A stretch of DNA of 64,000 bases, taken from positions 1-64,000 of the forward strand of contig CACBLW010000003.1 in assembly GCA_902540265.1 (NCBI GenBank), in the 5' to 3' direction. The DNA is from an uncultured Alphaproteobacteria bacterium (GTDB lineage: Bacteria > Pseudomonadota > Alphaproteobacteria > HIMB59 > GCA-002718135). Positions 32,885-39,723 of this stretch are shown in pieces (the first letter of the stretch is position 1; every line of letters starts with the position of its first letter). The notes beneath the pieces are model-generated. The model was not told the DNA's origin. It made no database searches and saw nothing but the letters and a program-made list of their open reading frames with translations. The translations under genes were made by a program, and so were the position numbers.

Positions 32885-32887
32885 ATA

Positions 32888-33763
32888 ATGATAGACATAT
32901 CAAATACATCTAGCAATCAACAACAGACTATTGGTAAACCAGTATCTATAAAAGGAATTGGACTACATACGGGAGCTGAAGTAACTATGAAATTATATCC
33001 CGCTAAAGCTGATTACGGAATAAAGTTTATTCGAAAAGATATCAAAGATAATAATGTGATTGAGGCTTTATGGTCGAATGTAAGCAGCACAAAACTAAGT
33101 ACAACTATAAGCAATCAAAAAGGTACTAGTGTATCAACTATAGAGCATTTAATGAGCGCTTTATCAGGACTACATATAGATAATATTAAAATTGAGATCG
33201 ACGGACCAGAGGTACCAATCATGGACGGTAGTTCAATAAAGTTTGTTGATCTTATTGATCAAACTTCTACTCAAATTTTAAATAAAAGAAGAAAAATTTT
33301 AAAAATTAAAAAAAATATTAAAGTTGAAAATAATGATTCATCTGTACAATTAAAACCTAACAACCAGTTTTCAATTGATTTCGAAATCGATTTTCCTAGT
33401 AAGATAGTTAGTAAACAAAGCTGTCATTTACAATTAGTAAATGGAAATTATAAAACTGATATTGCCTCTGCCCGTACTTTTGGATTTGAAAGAGATGTTG
33501 ATATGCTAAGATCAAATGGCTTAGCACTTGGTGGCTCTTTAGATAATGCTGTTGTTGTTGGAGAAAGTAAAATACTAAATTCAGATGGTTTACGTTTTAA
33601 GGATGAGTTTGTGAGACATAAAATTCTTGATTCTATCGGAGATTTGTATTTAGCAGGAGCACCAATTCAAGGTTATTTTTTAGGAAATAAATCAGGCCAT
33701 CATCTAAATAACTTACTATTAAGATCTTTGTTTGCTGATAAAAATAATTACGAATATATATAG
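32888..33763 (+). CDS. lpxC: UDP-3-O-acyl-N-acetylglucosamine deacetylase LpxC
   Basis: Zinc amidase for the committed step of lipid A synthesis, 291 residues from the ATG at 32888. An upstream GTG at 32861 keeps the frame open but lies in the terminator stem and would add a nonsense hydrophobic stretch, so I reject it. Motifs are KGIGLHTG, the zinc histidine in STIEHLMSALSGLHIDN, the GPEVPIMDGSS loop, SARTFGFERD, and KILDSIGDLYLAG. Its presence shows an LPS-bearing outer membrane. It converges on fumC with no gap. How it is transcribed past the hairpin upstream is unclear. Confidence 0.93.
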   Translation: MIDISNTSSNQQQTIGKPVSIKGIGLHTGAEVTMKLYPAKADYGIKFIRKDIKDNNVIEALWSNVSSTKLSTTISNQKGTSVSTIEHLMSALSGLHIDNIKIEIDGPEVPIMDGSSIKFVDLIDQTSTQILNKRRKILKIKKNIKVENNDSSVQLKPNNQFSIDFEIDFPSKIVSKQSCHLQLVNGNYKTDIASARTFGFERDVDMLRSNGLALGGSLDNAVVVGESKILNSDGLRFKDEFVRHKILDSIGDLYLAGAPIQGYFLGNKSGHHLNNLLLRSLFADKNNYEYI

Positions 33764-35149
33764 TTAAATCATTTTTTTTGGATCAACTATTTTATCAAAA
33801 TCTTTTTCAGAAATTAATTTCAATTTTAAGGCCGCTTCCTTAAGAGTTAAATTCTCATTAAAGGCTTTTTTTGCAATTTTTGCAGCATTATCATATCCAA
33901 TATTTTTATTTAAAGCAGTAACAAGCATTAAAGAATTATTTAAATGAGTATCAATAATTTCTTTATTGGCTTTCAATCCCTTTAAGCAATTATTACAAAA
34001 ACTTTTAATCCCATCATTAAGAAGGTTTACTGACTGAATAATATTAAAAGCAATAACTGGTTTATAGGTATTTAATTGAAAATGACCATTGGATCCTGCA
34101 AAATCTACAGTAGTACTATTGCCAATTACCTGAACACACACCATACTTAGTGCTTCAATTTGTGTTGGATTTACCTTGCCAGGCATAATTGATGATCCAG
34201 GTTCATTAGCAGGTAAAGTTAACTCTCCCAAACCAGATCTAGGTCCAGATGCTAAAAACCTAATATCATTTATTATTTTTAATATTGAAAGTGATAATGT
34301 TTTTAAAGAATTCGAAAAATTAATTAATGGATCATGAGAAGCTAATGACTCAAATTTATTTGGAGAAGGTTTGTAATTATCTTTAGTCTGTTTATTCAAA
34401 TATTTGCAAAATACTTTATCAAATTTTTTTGGAGCATTAATACCTGAGCCTACAGCAGTTCCACCTTGAGCAAGATATTTTAATTCTGATTTTGCAATTT
34501 CTATTCTTTTTAAACAAGTTTGTAATTGAGAACAAAACGCTGAGAATTCATCACCTAAAGTAATTGGAGTTGCATCTTGTGTATGAGTTCTTCCTATTTT
34601 AATTATTTTTTGAAAAATTTTTTTCTTTTTTTGAAACTCTTTTATTAAAATTTTTAGATTTGGAATTAATTCTTTTGTTGCCAATTCATTAATTGCAACA
34701 TGCATTATTGTTGGAAAAGTATCATTTGATGATTGAGATAAATTCACGTGATCATTTGGATGAATAGGCTCTTTACTTCCAATTTTACCTCCTAATTTTT
34801 TTATTATATAATTGCTAATTACTTCATTAGCGTTCATATTTGTCTGAGTACCAGATCCAGTTTGCCATACTACTAAAGGAAACTCTTCTATAAGTTTTAA
34901 ATTAATTATATCATTGCAAGCTTTTATAATTAGTGTTCCTAATTTTTTGTTTAAGACACCAAGTTCAATATTAGCTTCTGCAGCAGCTTTTTTTTGTTGT
35001 CCTAATGCAATAATTAATTCAACAGGAATTTTTTCACTACCAATTTTAAAATTCTCAAGAGATCTTTGCGTTTGAGCTCCCCAAAGCTTATTTTTATCAA
35101 TTTTTTTTGAACCTAGGCTATCAAATTCTATTCTTTTTTTATTTTTCAT
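33764..35149 (-). CDS. fumC: Fumarate hydratase, class II
   Basis: TCA-cycle enzyme interconverting fumarate and malate, 461 residues, oxygen-stable class II type. Signatures are GSGTQTNMNANEVISN (near 100), the GRTHTQDATPITLGDEFS stretch with the catalytic His region, AQGGTAVGSGINAP, and GSSIMPGKVNPTQIE, which is the superfamily signature. It is divergent from gpmA; the two start codons are about 40 bp apart. The C-terminal end adjoins the lpxC stop without spacing. Confidence 0.95.
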   Translation of the reverse strand: MKNKKRIEFDSLGSKKIDKNKLWGAQTQRSLENFKIGSEKIPVELIIALGQQKKAAAEANIELGVLNKKLGTLIIKACNDIINLKLIEEFPLVVWQTGSGTQTNMNANEVISNYIIKKLGGKIGSKEPIHPNDHVNLSQSSNDTFPTIMHVAINELATKELIPNLKILIKEFQKKKKIFQKIIKIGRTHTQDATPITLGDEFSAFCSQLQTCLKRIEIAKSELKYLAQGGTAVGSGINAPKKFDKVFCKYLNKQTKDNYKPSPNKFESLASHDPLINFSNSLKTLSLSILKIINDIRFLASGPRSGLGELTLPANEPGSSIMPGKVNPTQIEALSMVCVQVIGNSTTVDFAGSNGHFQLNTYKPVIAFNIIQSVNLLNDGIKSFCNNCLKGLKANKEIIDTHLNNSLMLVTALNKNIGYDNAAKIAKKAFNENLTLKEAALKLKLISEKDFDKIVDPKKMI

Positions 35150-35190
35150 TAATTATTAACAAATTTACTATAACATATTATATGCAACAT

Positions 35191-35820
35191 ATGAACAAAC
35201 TTGTTTTACTTAGGCATGGTCAAAGTAAGTGGAATTTAGAAAATAAATTTACTGGCTGGAAAGATGTTCCATTAACTGAAAAAGGTGTAAATGAAGCAAA
35301 TAATGCAGGCCTTTTATTAAAAAAAAATAATATAAAAATTGATAAAATTTTTAGTAGTGTTCTAGAAAGAGCAAACAAAACAGCAGAAATTGCAATCATG
35401 GCATCAGAAATAGAAAATTTACATAAAAATGGAATTCTTATTTATGAAAAAGATCAAAGACTAAATGAGAGAGATTATGGTGATTTAGTTGGTTTAAATA
35501 AAGCAGAAACTGCTGAAAAATTTGGAAAAGAACAAGTGCATATTTGGAGACGATCATATGACACACCGCCACCTAACGGCGAAAGTCTTAAGGATGTCGT
35601 AAACAGAGTTTCACCATATTTTACTAAAACAATCCAACCATTTATCTTAGATAAGAAAAATGTTCTAATTGCAGCACATGGTAATTCTCTAAGAGCAATA
35701 ATGATTAAAGTTGGCATGTATAAGCCTGAAGAAATATCCTCGATAGAACTTCCTACAGGAAGTCCGCTGTGCTTAGATTATGATAATGGGCAATTACAAA
35801 GACATTATTATTTAGATTAA
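35191..35820 (+). CDS. gpmA: 2,3-bisphosphoglycerate-dependent phosphoglycerate mutase
   Basis: Glycolytic enzyme interconverting 3- and 2-phosphoglycerate, 209 residues from the chosen ATG. The phosphohistidine motif LLRHGQSKWN follows directly after the start. ERANKTAEIA, NERDYGDLVGLNK, WRRSYDTPPPNGESL and the second histidine in IAAHGNSLRAI are all present. The frame is open further upstream (in-frame ATG at 35182), but family proteins begin MNKLVLLRHG. It is shorter than the 250-residue E. coli enzyme, like other alphaproteobacterial forms. It overlaps the convergent sspB by four bases. Confidence 0.93.
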   Translation: MNKLVLLRHGQSKWNLENKFTGWKDVPLTEKGVNEANNAGLLLKKNNIKIDKIFSSVLERANKTAEIAIMASEIENLHKNGILIYEKDQRLNERDYGDLVGLNKAETAEKFGKEQVHIWRRSYDTPPPNGESLKDVVNRVSPYFTKTIQPFILDKKNVLIAAHGNSLRAIMIKVGMYKPEEISSIELPTGSPLCLDYDNGQLQRHYYLD

Positions 35821-36248
35821 TTTTTTTTATAATTAGAAAAATTAATTACATTATTTTTGTTTAATTTTTTCTTTTCAACTTTTTTATTTACTTTCTTTTG
35901 AATTTTATTTTTTTGCAAAATTAATCCAAAATTAGCTGAAGGATCTGCAAAGGAGATGACAGAATTATAATCTATTTTTAAATTTGTTTTTACATCATTA
36001 AATGAAAGTGAAATAGAAAAATTATTTTGATTTATTTCAAGATCATAATATTCGTATTGAATTACTATAGTCATTTCTTCTGGATATTTTTCTCTTAACC
36101 AATTTGGCAGTTCAACATTTTGATGATTAGTAGAAAATGTAACATAGAGGTGATTATTATTTGTGAGTCCTTTATCTCTGATATTAATCAGAATATCTTT
36201 AAGTACGTTTAATATATTTTTATCTAATATATTTTGATATTCAATCAT
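35817..36248 (-). CDS. sspB: ClpXP adaptor SspB, alphaproteobacterial type
   Basis: Adaptor that delivers ssrA-tagged proteins to the ClpXP protease, 143 residues. The SspB-alpha fold is recognisable from LYVTFSTNHQNVELPNWLREKYPEEMTIVIQYEYYDLEI and the conserved end VISFADPSANFGLIL. A lysine/asparagine-rich C-terminal tail follows, likely a flexible linker ending in the ClpX-binding module. It lies on the same strand as ssrA and about 3.5 kb downstream of it, a fitting functional neighbourhood. It overlaps the preceding secreted-protein gene by four bases. Confidence 0.88.
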   Translation of the reverse strand: MIEYQNILDKNILNVLKDILINIRDKGLTNNNHLYVTFSTNHQNVELPNWLREKYPEEMTIVIQYEYYDLEINQNNFSISLSFNDVKTNLKIDYNSVISFADPSANFGLILQKNKIQKKVNKKVEKKKLNKNNVINFSNYKKN

Positions 36249-36652
36249 TTTAAGCTTTCTATGTAAGACAAAAAATTATTAATTTCTACAAACTTACACA
36301 ATCCAATTGGAAACATTTCTCTCGTTGTAAATCCACCACCAGTCATAGTCCAAACATCAACTCGCAATGAGTTAAGTTCAATAGAATAAACTCTATCTCT
36401 AATATTATTTTCATTCGAAAATATGTTAACGTATGATAGTTCTAAATCTACATCATAATAATACTCATTAATAGATGTAATTTTATTAAGGTTTGTATTA
36501 ATGACTTTGACTTTATTTGATGAAATAAAATCAAATCCCCATAATAATGTTGGACATAATAGTTGATTATTTGAAAAATCATATTTTTTAAGAGCTATAG
36601 ATGAGGACGAATAAATAAATAAAAATATAAAAATAAATAATTTCTTTATCAT
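36245..36652 (-). CDS. Secreted or periplasmic hypothetical protein
   Basis: Not recognised. The product has 135 residues with a clear signal peptide (KKLFIFIFLFIYSSSSIA, cleaved near residue 20). The mature part has two cysteines (in LLCPTL and GLCKF) that could form a disulfide, and a predicted beta-rich pattern. A TMTGGGFTTREMFPIG stretch is the most distinctive segment. It overlaps sspB by four bases, suggesting co-transcription. Function unknown; probably periplasmic. Confidence 0.65.
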   Translation of the reverse strand: MIKKLFIFIFLFIYSSSSIALKKYDFSNNQLLCPTLLWGFDFISSNKVKVINTNLNKITSINEYYYDVDLELSYVNIFSNENNIRDRVYSIELNSLRVDVWTMTGGGFTTREMFPIGLCKFVEINNFLSYIESLK

Positions 36653-36725
36653 ATCAAAAGAGTAATACAGTTCTTTTCTGATTTTAACTTTTTAATTCAA
36701 AACTTATTAATTTAATTCAATAAAA

Positions 36726-37091
36726 TTATTTTTTTAGTTTTTCCCATTCAGCCATACCACCAGAAATATTCTTTACATTCTTAATGCCCATGTCATGCAT
36801 TGTTTTAGTTGATAAAGTTCCTTGCCCACCAACACCACAAAATACAACATATTCTTTATTAGGATTTTCTTTAAAAAATTTATTTTCTAAGGGACTACCT
36901 TCTGCTAAATAAAATTCAAGAAAAGCTCTATCCAAATGTATTGCATTTCCTATTGTTCCTTTATCAAAACTGTCTTTATCTCTTACATCAATAAATTGTA
37001 CATTTGGATCATTGAGCTTTTCCCTTGCTTCTGTTGCAGAAATATTTTCAATTTCATTTTTAACACTCATCAATTCTTCAAATTTTTTCAT
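36726..37091 (-). CDS. Rhodanese-like domain protein
   Basis: Single-domain rhodanese of 121 residues. The cysteine loop carries C85 in VVFCGVGGQG, a six-residue loop (CGVGGQ) as in sulfurtransferases. ISATEAREKLNDPNVQFIDVRDKDSF is the N-terminal domain signature and GGMAEWEKL the end. It may move sulfane sulfur to a thiol acceptor. The start codon is only about 21 bp from the outermost copy of the ssrA-derived repeat, so its promoter must lie in or beyond the inserted material. An alternative ATG seven codons downstream is possible. Confidence 0.85.
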   Translation of the reverse strand: MKKFEELMSVKNEIENISATEAREKLNDPNVQFIDVRDKDSFDKGTIGNAIHLDRAFLEFYLAEGSPLENKFFKENPNKEYVVFCGVGGQGTLSTKTMHDMGIKNVKNISGGMAEWEKLKK

Positions 37092-37111
37092 TTTTTTCTT
37101 ACCTTATTTGT

Positions 37112-37136
37112 GTGGGGCGTTCTGTTGCTCAGTGCC
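37112..37136 (+). repeat. Distal att-like copy A of the ssrA 3' end
   Basis: Begins GTGGGGCGTTCTGT and continues TGCTCAGTGCC. Over about 23 bases it matches the ssrA terminator region at 39731-39753 with one mismatch (A for G), so it is the longest partial duplicate of the ssrA end. It marks the outer border of the array next to the rhodanese gene. The second half of the terminator stem is lost (CCAG instead of CCCC). Confidence 0.8.
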
Positions 37137-37324
37137 AGAACAAGTCCTCATTAAATTACACATACCCAAACACCCAATAGTTTAAGCATTTCCTACTGTT
37201 ATCACTCATTCTTTCTTTAAAACTTATATCATATTTATTTTGAGAACAGAGAATTTTTAATTATTTTACACACGATATATAATAATTTAATAAAGTTATT
37301 TAAAAATTTATTGTATGTTTAATT

Positions 37325-37681
37325 ATGTTTTTAAACTTAATAAAAAAAATCACAGTCTTCTTATTTTTTGTTAATCCTGCTCTAGCTTTTCATGATGTAG
37401 AAGTTTCTAATGAGGATATAGCTACTTTAGGAGGATTATGGGTTCAAATATTTGTTTATGAAGAAAACTGTATAGATAATCAATATTACACTTTAATAAT
37501 AGAAAGATTACAAGAAAGTCCAAGATTTGAAAGATACTCATCAGAGATAGATCATTTAACTGAAAGCCAAGAATTGGCTTGGGAAAATGGTGCTGAAGGC
37601 GCAGCTTTAGTAATTGAATCAGGTGGAACAAGCTGTGATATTATAGCCGAAGTTATTTGGGAATGGTTTGGTGAAAATTAG
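37325..37681 (+). CDS. Small secreted hypothetical protein (cassette 3 cargo)
   Basis: Not recognised. It has 118 residues with a signal peptide (ITVFLFFVNPALA, cleaved near residue 21). The mature part is acidic, with two cysteines (EENCIDN and TSCDII) likely to form a disulfide and a helical middle part (ERLQESPRFERYSSEIDHL). The stop codon lies 17 bp before the TTACGCACA repeats of the cassette end, so the gene fills the unit. Probably periplasmic; function unknown. Confidence 0.6.
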   Translation: MFLNLIKKITVFLFFVNPALAFHDVEVSNEDIATLGGLWVQIFVYEENCIDNQYYTLIIERLQESPRFERYSSEIDHLTESQELAWENGAEGAALVIESGGTSCDIIAEVIWEWFGEN

Positions 37682-37697
37682 AAAAATTTTAATTTAT

Positions 37698-37717
37698 TTA
37701 CGCACATATTACGCACA
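37698..37717 (+). repeat. TTACGCACA direct repeats (cassette 3 arm-type sites)
   Basis: TTACGCACA occurs at 37698-37706 and 37709-37717, an 11-bp period. The second copy ends 55 nt before the GGGG of copy B. The period and distance are close to those of the CTTCGTAG repeats in the other two cassettes (11-12 bp and 50 nt), but the sequence is different. This suggests a related recombinase with another arm specificity. Confidence 0.55.
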
Positions 37718-37770
37718 AATTTAGAGCAACTTAAAAAAACAAAAAAAATGAATCAAAATTTAAGAATATG

Positions 37771-37784
37771 GTGGGGTGTTCTGT
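37771..37784 (+). repeat. att-like copy B
   Basis: GTGGGGTGTTCTGT, one mismatch (T for C) to the cores of copies A and C. It separates cassettes 3 and 2. The sequence to its right (37785-37908) is a near copy of the sequence to the right of copy C, whereas the sequence to its left is unrelated to that left of C and D. Copy B therefore joins the ends of two different kinds of unit. Confidence 0.8.
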
Positions 37785-37835
37785 ATAACGACTACTAAAT
37801 CATTATTAACAGAAAATAAGGACTTTTGGAAACTT

Positions 37836-37899
37836 CTTCGTATAAACTTCGTAGTAAGTTTTCATTATTCGTCAGATTTCTTGTTTTAGTTCCTCGTAG
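37836..37899 (+). repeat. Left-arm repeats of cassette 2
   Basis: Three octamers in the same orientation: CTTCGTAT (37836-37843), CTTCGTAG (37847-37854) and CCTCGTAG (37892-37899). The spacing matches the left arm of cassette 1 (11 bp, then 45 bp), with one substitution each in the first and third copies. They lie 51 nt after the core of copy B. The slight decay compared with cassette 1 suggests an older insertion. Confidence 0.7.
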
Positions 37900-37928
37900 T
37901 TTTTTGTTATAAAAAAAAACTAATAAAT

Positions 37929-38810
37929 ATGAAACTACAAAATATATTAATTTATTTCAACATTAGTATTTTTTTTATTTTGCTATCTTCTAGTTTAAAA
38001 GCGGAAATAAAATTAAATGATTTTGTCCCAAGTCAATTTCATGGTGTCTGGAGTGAAGATTGTGAAATTCAAGAATTTACTTGGCGAATTGATGAATATA
38101 CAAGTTTAGAAATTACTGAAAATAATTTCTATTTAGATTTTTTGAAAACTAATCAGATTAATACTTACACAGTTTCAAAATACCATCAAGAATGGGAACC
38201 GGGAAAACCATGGTATTTTTTTATGAAAATAGAAAATGAAAAACTTGTATACAAAGATATGCCCTCTGAATGGAATGAAAAAGACTTTAGTTTCTTATTA
38301 GATTCTACATATGATGACACAACTGTTTTTGAAAAATGTGAGTTAGGTATAAAAAATGAATACAAAATAATTTTAAATACACTTTTAGAAATATTAGACT
38401 CAGACATCATTAAAATTTGTAGTGAAAGTAACTTTCAAAATATTAATTGCTATAAAAGTTTTTTTAATTTTTTTGACATAAATAGAGATAGAGAATTAAC
38501 AATTGCAGAACTATCATTCTTTTCTAAATTTTTAATAAATTTTATATACCTTAATGGTAATATAAATGCCGATTATAATGAAAGTTTAATGCAAGATAAT
38601 TTTTTAATAATTAATGGAACATCATTTGTTTTTGCACCATATTTTTCACAATTACTTGTATTAAATTATGATTTTGATAATTCTAATTCTCTATCAATTG
38701 ATGAAATACTAAATGAAAATTCTGAAATTATAACAAGTATTCCACTTTTATTAAATAGCGATATAAATTCATTACAAGATTTATTCACTAAATTTAACAA
38801 TATCTTTTAA
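37929..38810 (+). CDS. Secreted EF-hand domain protein (cassette 2 cargo)
   Basis: Hypothetical protein of 293 residues with a signal peptide (to about residue 25, SSSLKA|E). Two EF-hand-like calcium loops are visible: DINRDRELTIAE (about 183-194) and DFDNSNSLSIDE (about 253-264), both with acidic or oxygen-bearing residues at the usual positions and a closing Glu. The N-terminal half (FHGVWSEDCEIQEFTWRID) resembles lipocalin-like small-ligand domains only vaguely. It probably acts in the periplasm or outside the cell and binds calcium. It lies alone between recombination-site-like repeats; no partner gene is apparent. Confidence 0.7.
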   Translation: MKLQNILIYFNISIFFILLSSSLKAEIKLNDFVPSQFHGVWSEDCEIQEFTWRIDEYTSLEITENNFYLDFLKTNQINTYTVSKYHQEWEPGKPWYFFMKIENEKLVYKDMPSEWNEKDFSFLLDSTYDDTTVFEKCELGIKNEYKIILNTLLEILDSDIIKICSESNFQNINCYKSFFNFFDINRDRELTIAELSFFSKFLINFIYLNGNINADYNESLMQDNFLIINGTSFVFAPYFSQLLVLNYDFDNSNSLSIDEILNENSEIITSIPLLLNSDINSLQDLFTKFNNIF

Positions 38811-38849
38811 ATCTAATAGTTTTAGTTGGTATAAATATTTTCTTAAATA

Positions 38850-38880
38850 CTTCGTAGTAACTTCGTAGTAAACTTCGTAG
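38850..38880 (+). repeat. Right-arm repeats of cassette 2
   Basis: CTTCGTAG occurs exactly at 38850-38857, 38861-38868 and 38873-38880, in one orientation with 11- and 12-bp spacing. The last copy ends exactly 50 nt before the GGGG of copy C. The arrangement and the following AT-rich 50 nt match the right end of cassette 1 at 39650-39730. Confidence 0.85.
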
Positions 38881-38928
38881 AAAGATTTTTATAAAAAATT
38901 ATTGATATTACTAGATAATATTAAAAAA

Positions 38929-38942
38929 GTGGGGCGTTCTGT
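38929..38942 (+). repeat. att-like copy C
   Basis: GTGGGGCGTTCTGT, identical to copy A over 14 bases and to ssrA (copy D) over GGGGCGTTCTGT. Copy C is flanked by a complete set of arms: three CTTCGTAG ending 50 nt to the left and the first of three beginning 50 nt to the right. It thus looks like a reconstituted attP-type site at the junction of cassettes 2 and 1. Confidence 0.85.
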
Positions 38943-38992
38943 AGAACGATCACTAAATCATATTAACAGAAAATAAGAAATTTTGGAAACTT

Positions 38993-39056
38993 CTTCGTAG
39001 AAACTTCGTAGTAAGTTTTCTTTATTTGTCAGATTTCTTGTTTTAGTTCTTCGTAG
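38993..39056 (+). repeat. Left-arm repeats of cassette 1
   Basis: Exact CTTCGTAG at 38993-39000, 39004-39011 and 39049-39056. The first begins exactly 50 nt after the core of copy C ends. The sequence between and around them (AGTAAGTTTTC, TCAGATTTCTTGTTTTAGTT) is also conserved with the cassette 2 left end, so the whole 120-bp arm is the conserved unit and not just the octamers. Confidence 0.85.
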
Positions 39057-39062
39057 TCTTTT

Positions 39063-39590
39063 TTATTCTTTAATTAAGGATAATAATTTCTTTGCTAGTC
39101 TAGAAACTGCCTTTCTTCTATCTTTTGAAAGTTTTTTAATAATTTTTATATTTTCTTTTATTGTTTTATTATCAATTTTATTGAAAGTTATTAGAGCATT
39201 CATTGATTGACACAAAACAATCCAATCACTGGAATTATTAAGATAATCAGATACAATTTTTTTTGCTTTTTTTTGTTCTTTATTTTCTAATTGATTAACT
39301 AATTCTGAAAATAATTGAGCGCAGGTCCATTGTGTGGAAGATTGTTTTATTTTTGAAATTTTGTTTAAGAAAATATGTTTAAAATCTAAAAACCATTCTG
39401 GTTTTTGTCTAAATATTCTTTTAAAAGCATTTGATGTTCTTAATCTTACTATTTGGTCTGTGCTTGAATAACACTTAATTAATGGATTAATTCTATTTTT
39501 TTTAACAATAACATGTTCAACAACTTTTATTGTATTACCTAGTGAATTTGGATGACCTCCAGTTAGTTCAGACTCATAATTCATTATCAA
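39063..39590 (-). CDS. HEAT-like repeat protein (cassette 1 cargo)
   Basis: Hypothetical protein of 175 residues, all-helical in appearance. The N-terminal ESELTGGHPNSLGNT stretch and VVEHVI... / RLRTSNAFKRIFRQKPEWF are reminiscent of small HEAT-repeat proteins related to DNA-alkylation-repair folds, but no catalytic residues can be named. There is no signal peptide, so it is cytoplasmic. It is rich in Lys in the second half. ATGs occur at 39590 and 39584; either could start it. Function unknown; protein-protein or nucleic-acid contact is a guess. Confidence 0.65.
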   Translation of the reverse strand: MIMNYESELTGGHPNSLGNTIKVVEHVIVKKNRINPLIKCYSSTDQIVRLRTSNAFKRIFRQKPEWFLDFKHIFLNKISKIKQSSTQWTCAQLFSELVNQLENKEQKKAKKIVSDYLNNSSDWIVLCQSMNALITFNKIDNKTIKENIKIIKKLSKDRRKAVSRLAKKLLSLIKE

Positions 39591-39649
39591 TTAATTTGTT
39601 TAAATAAATCTGACAATTAACATTACCTAATAATAAATTATATATTTTC

Positions 39650-39680
39650 CTTCGTAGTAACTTCGTAGTAAACTTCGTAG
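39650..39680 (+). repeat. Right-arm repeats of cassette 1
   Basis: Exact CTTCGTAG at 39650-39657, 39661-39668 and 39673-39680, the same 11/12-bp spacing as at 38850-38880. The last copy again ends 50 nt before the GGGG core, here in the ssrA terminator. The 50-nt spacer is well conserved between both places (GATAATATT and the A run before the core). Confidence 0.85.
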
Positions 39681-39723
39681 AGAGGTTTTTAAAAGAAATT
39701 GTTGATTTGATTAGATAATATTT

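Larger units (their letters stand above)
37114..37772 (+). mobile_element. Cassette 3 (659 bp)
   Basis: Unit between copies A and B. It holds one small secreted-protein gene (37325-37681). Its right end has two TTACGCACA repeats 11 bp apart, 55 nt before the core of copy B, in place of the CTTCGTAG repeats of the other cassettes. The left end has no equally clear repeat pair. About 190 bp (37137-37324) before the gene hold only AT-rich sequence with a possible -10 TATAAT at 37278-37283. Confidence 0.6.
37773..38930 (+). mobile_element. Cassette 2 (1158 bp)
   Basis: Unit between copies B and C carrying one secreted EF-hand gene. The left end (37785-37908) aligns with the left end of cassette 1 at about nine in ten positions, including three repeats: CTTCGTAT at 37836, CTTCGTAG at 37847 and CCTCGTAG at 37892. 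The right end (38850-38930) aligns with the right end of cassette 1, with three CTTCGTAG copies. The gene occupies 37929-38810, leaving only about 30-40 bp to the repeats on each side. Confidence 0.7.

Noticed and set aside
32861-32887. GTG start extending lpxC upstream
   Set aside because: The added codons fall in the terminator hairpin and T run and encode a meaningless hydrophobic stretch; the ATG at 32888 gives the normal N-terminus.
38850-39680. CTTCGTAG repeats as a CRISPR array
   Set aside because: The repeats are 8 bp with 3-4 bp or long irregular gaps, there are no uniform spacers and no cas genes. They fit recombinase arm sites better.
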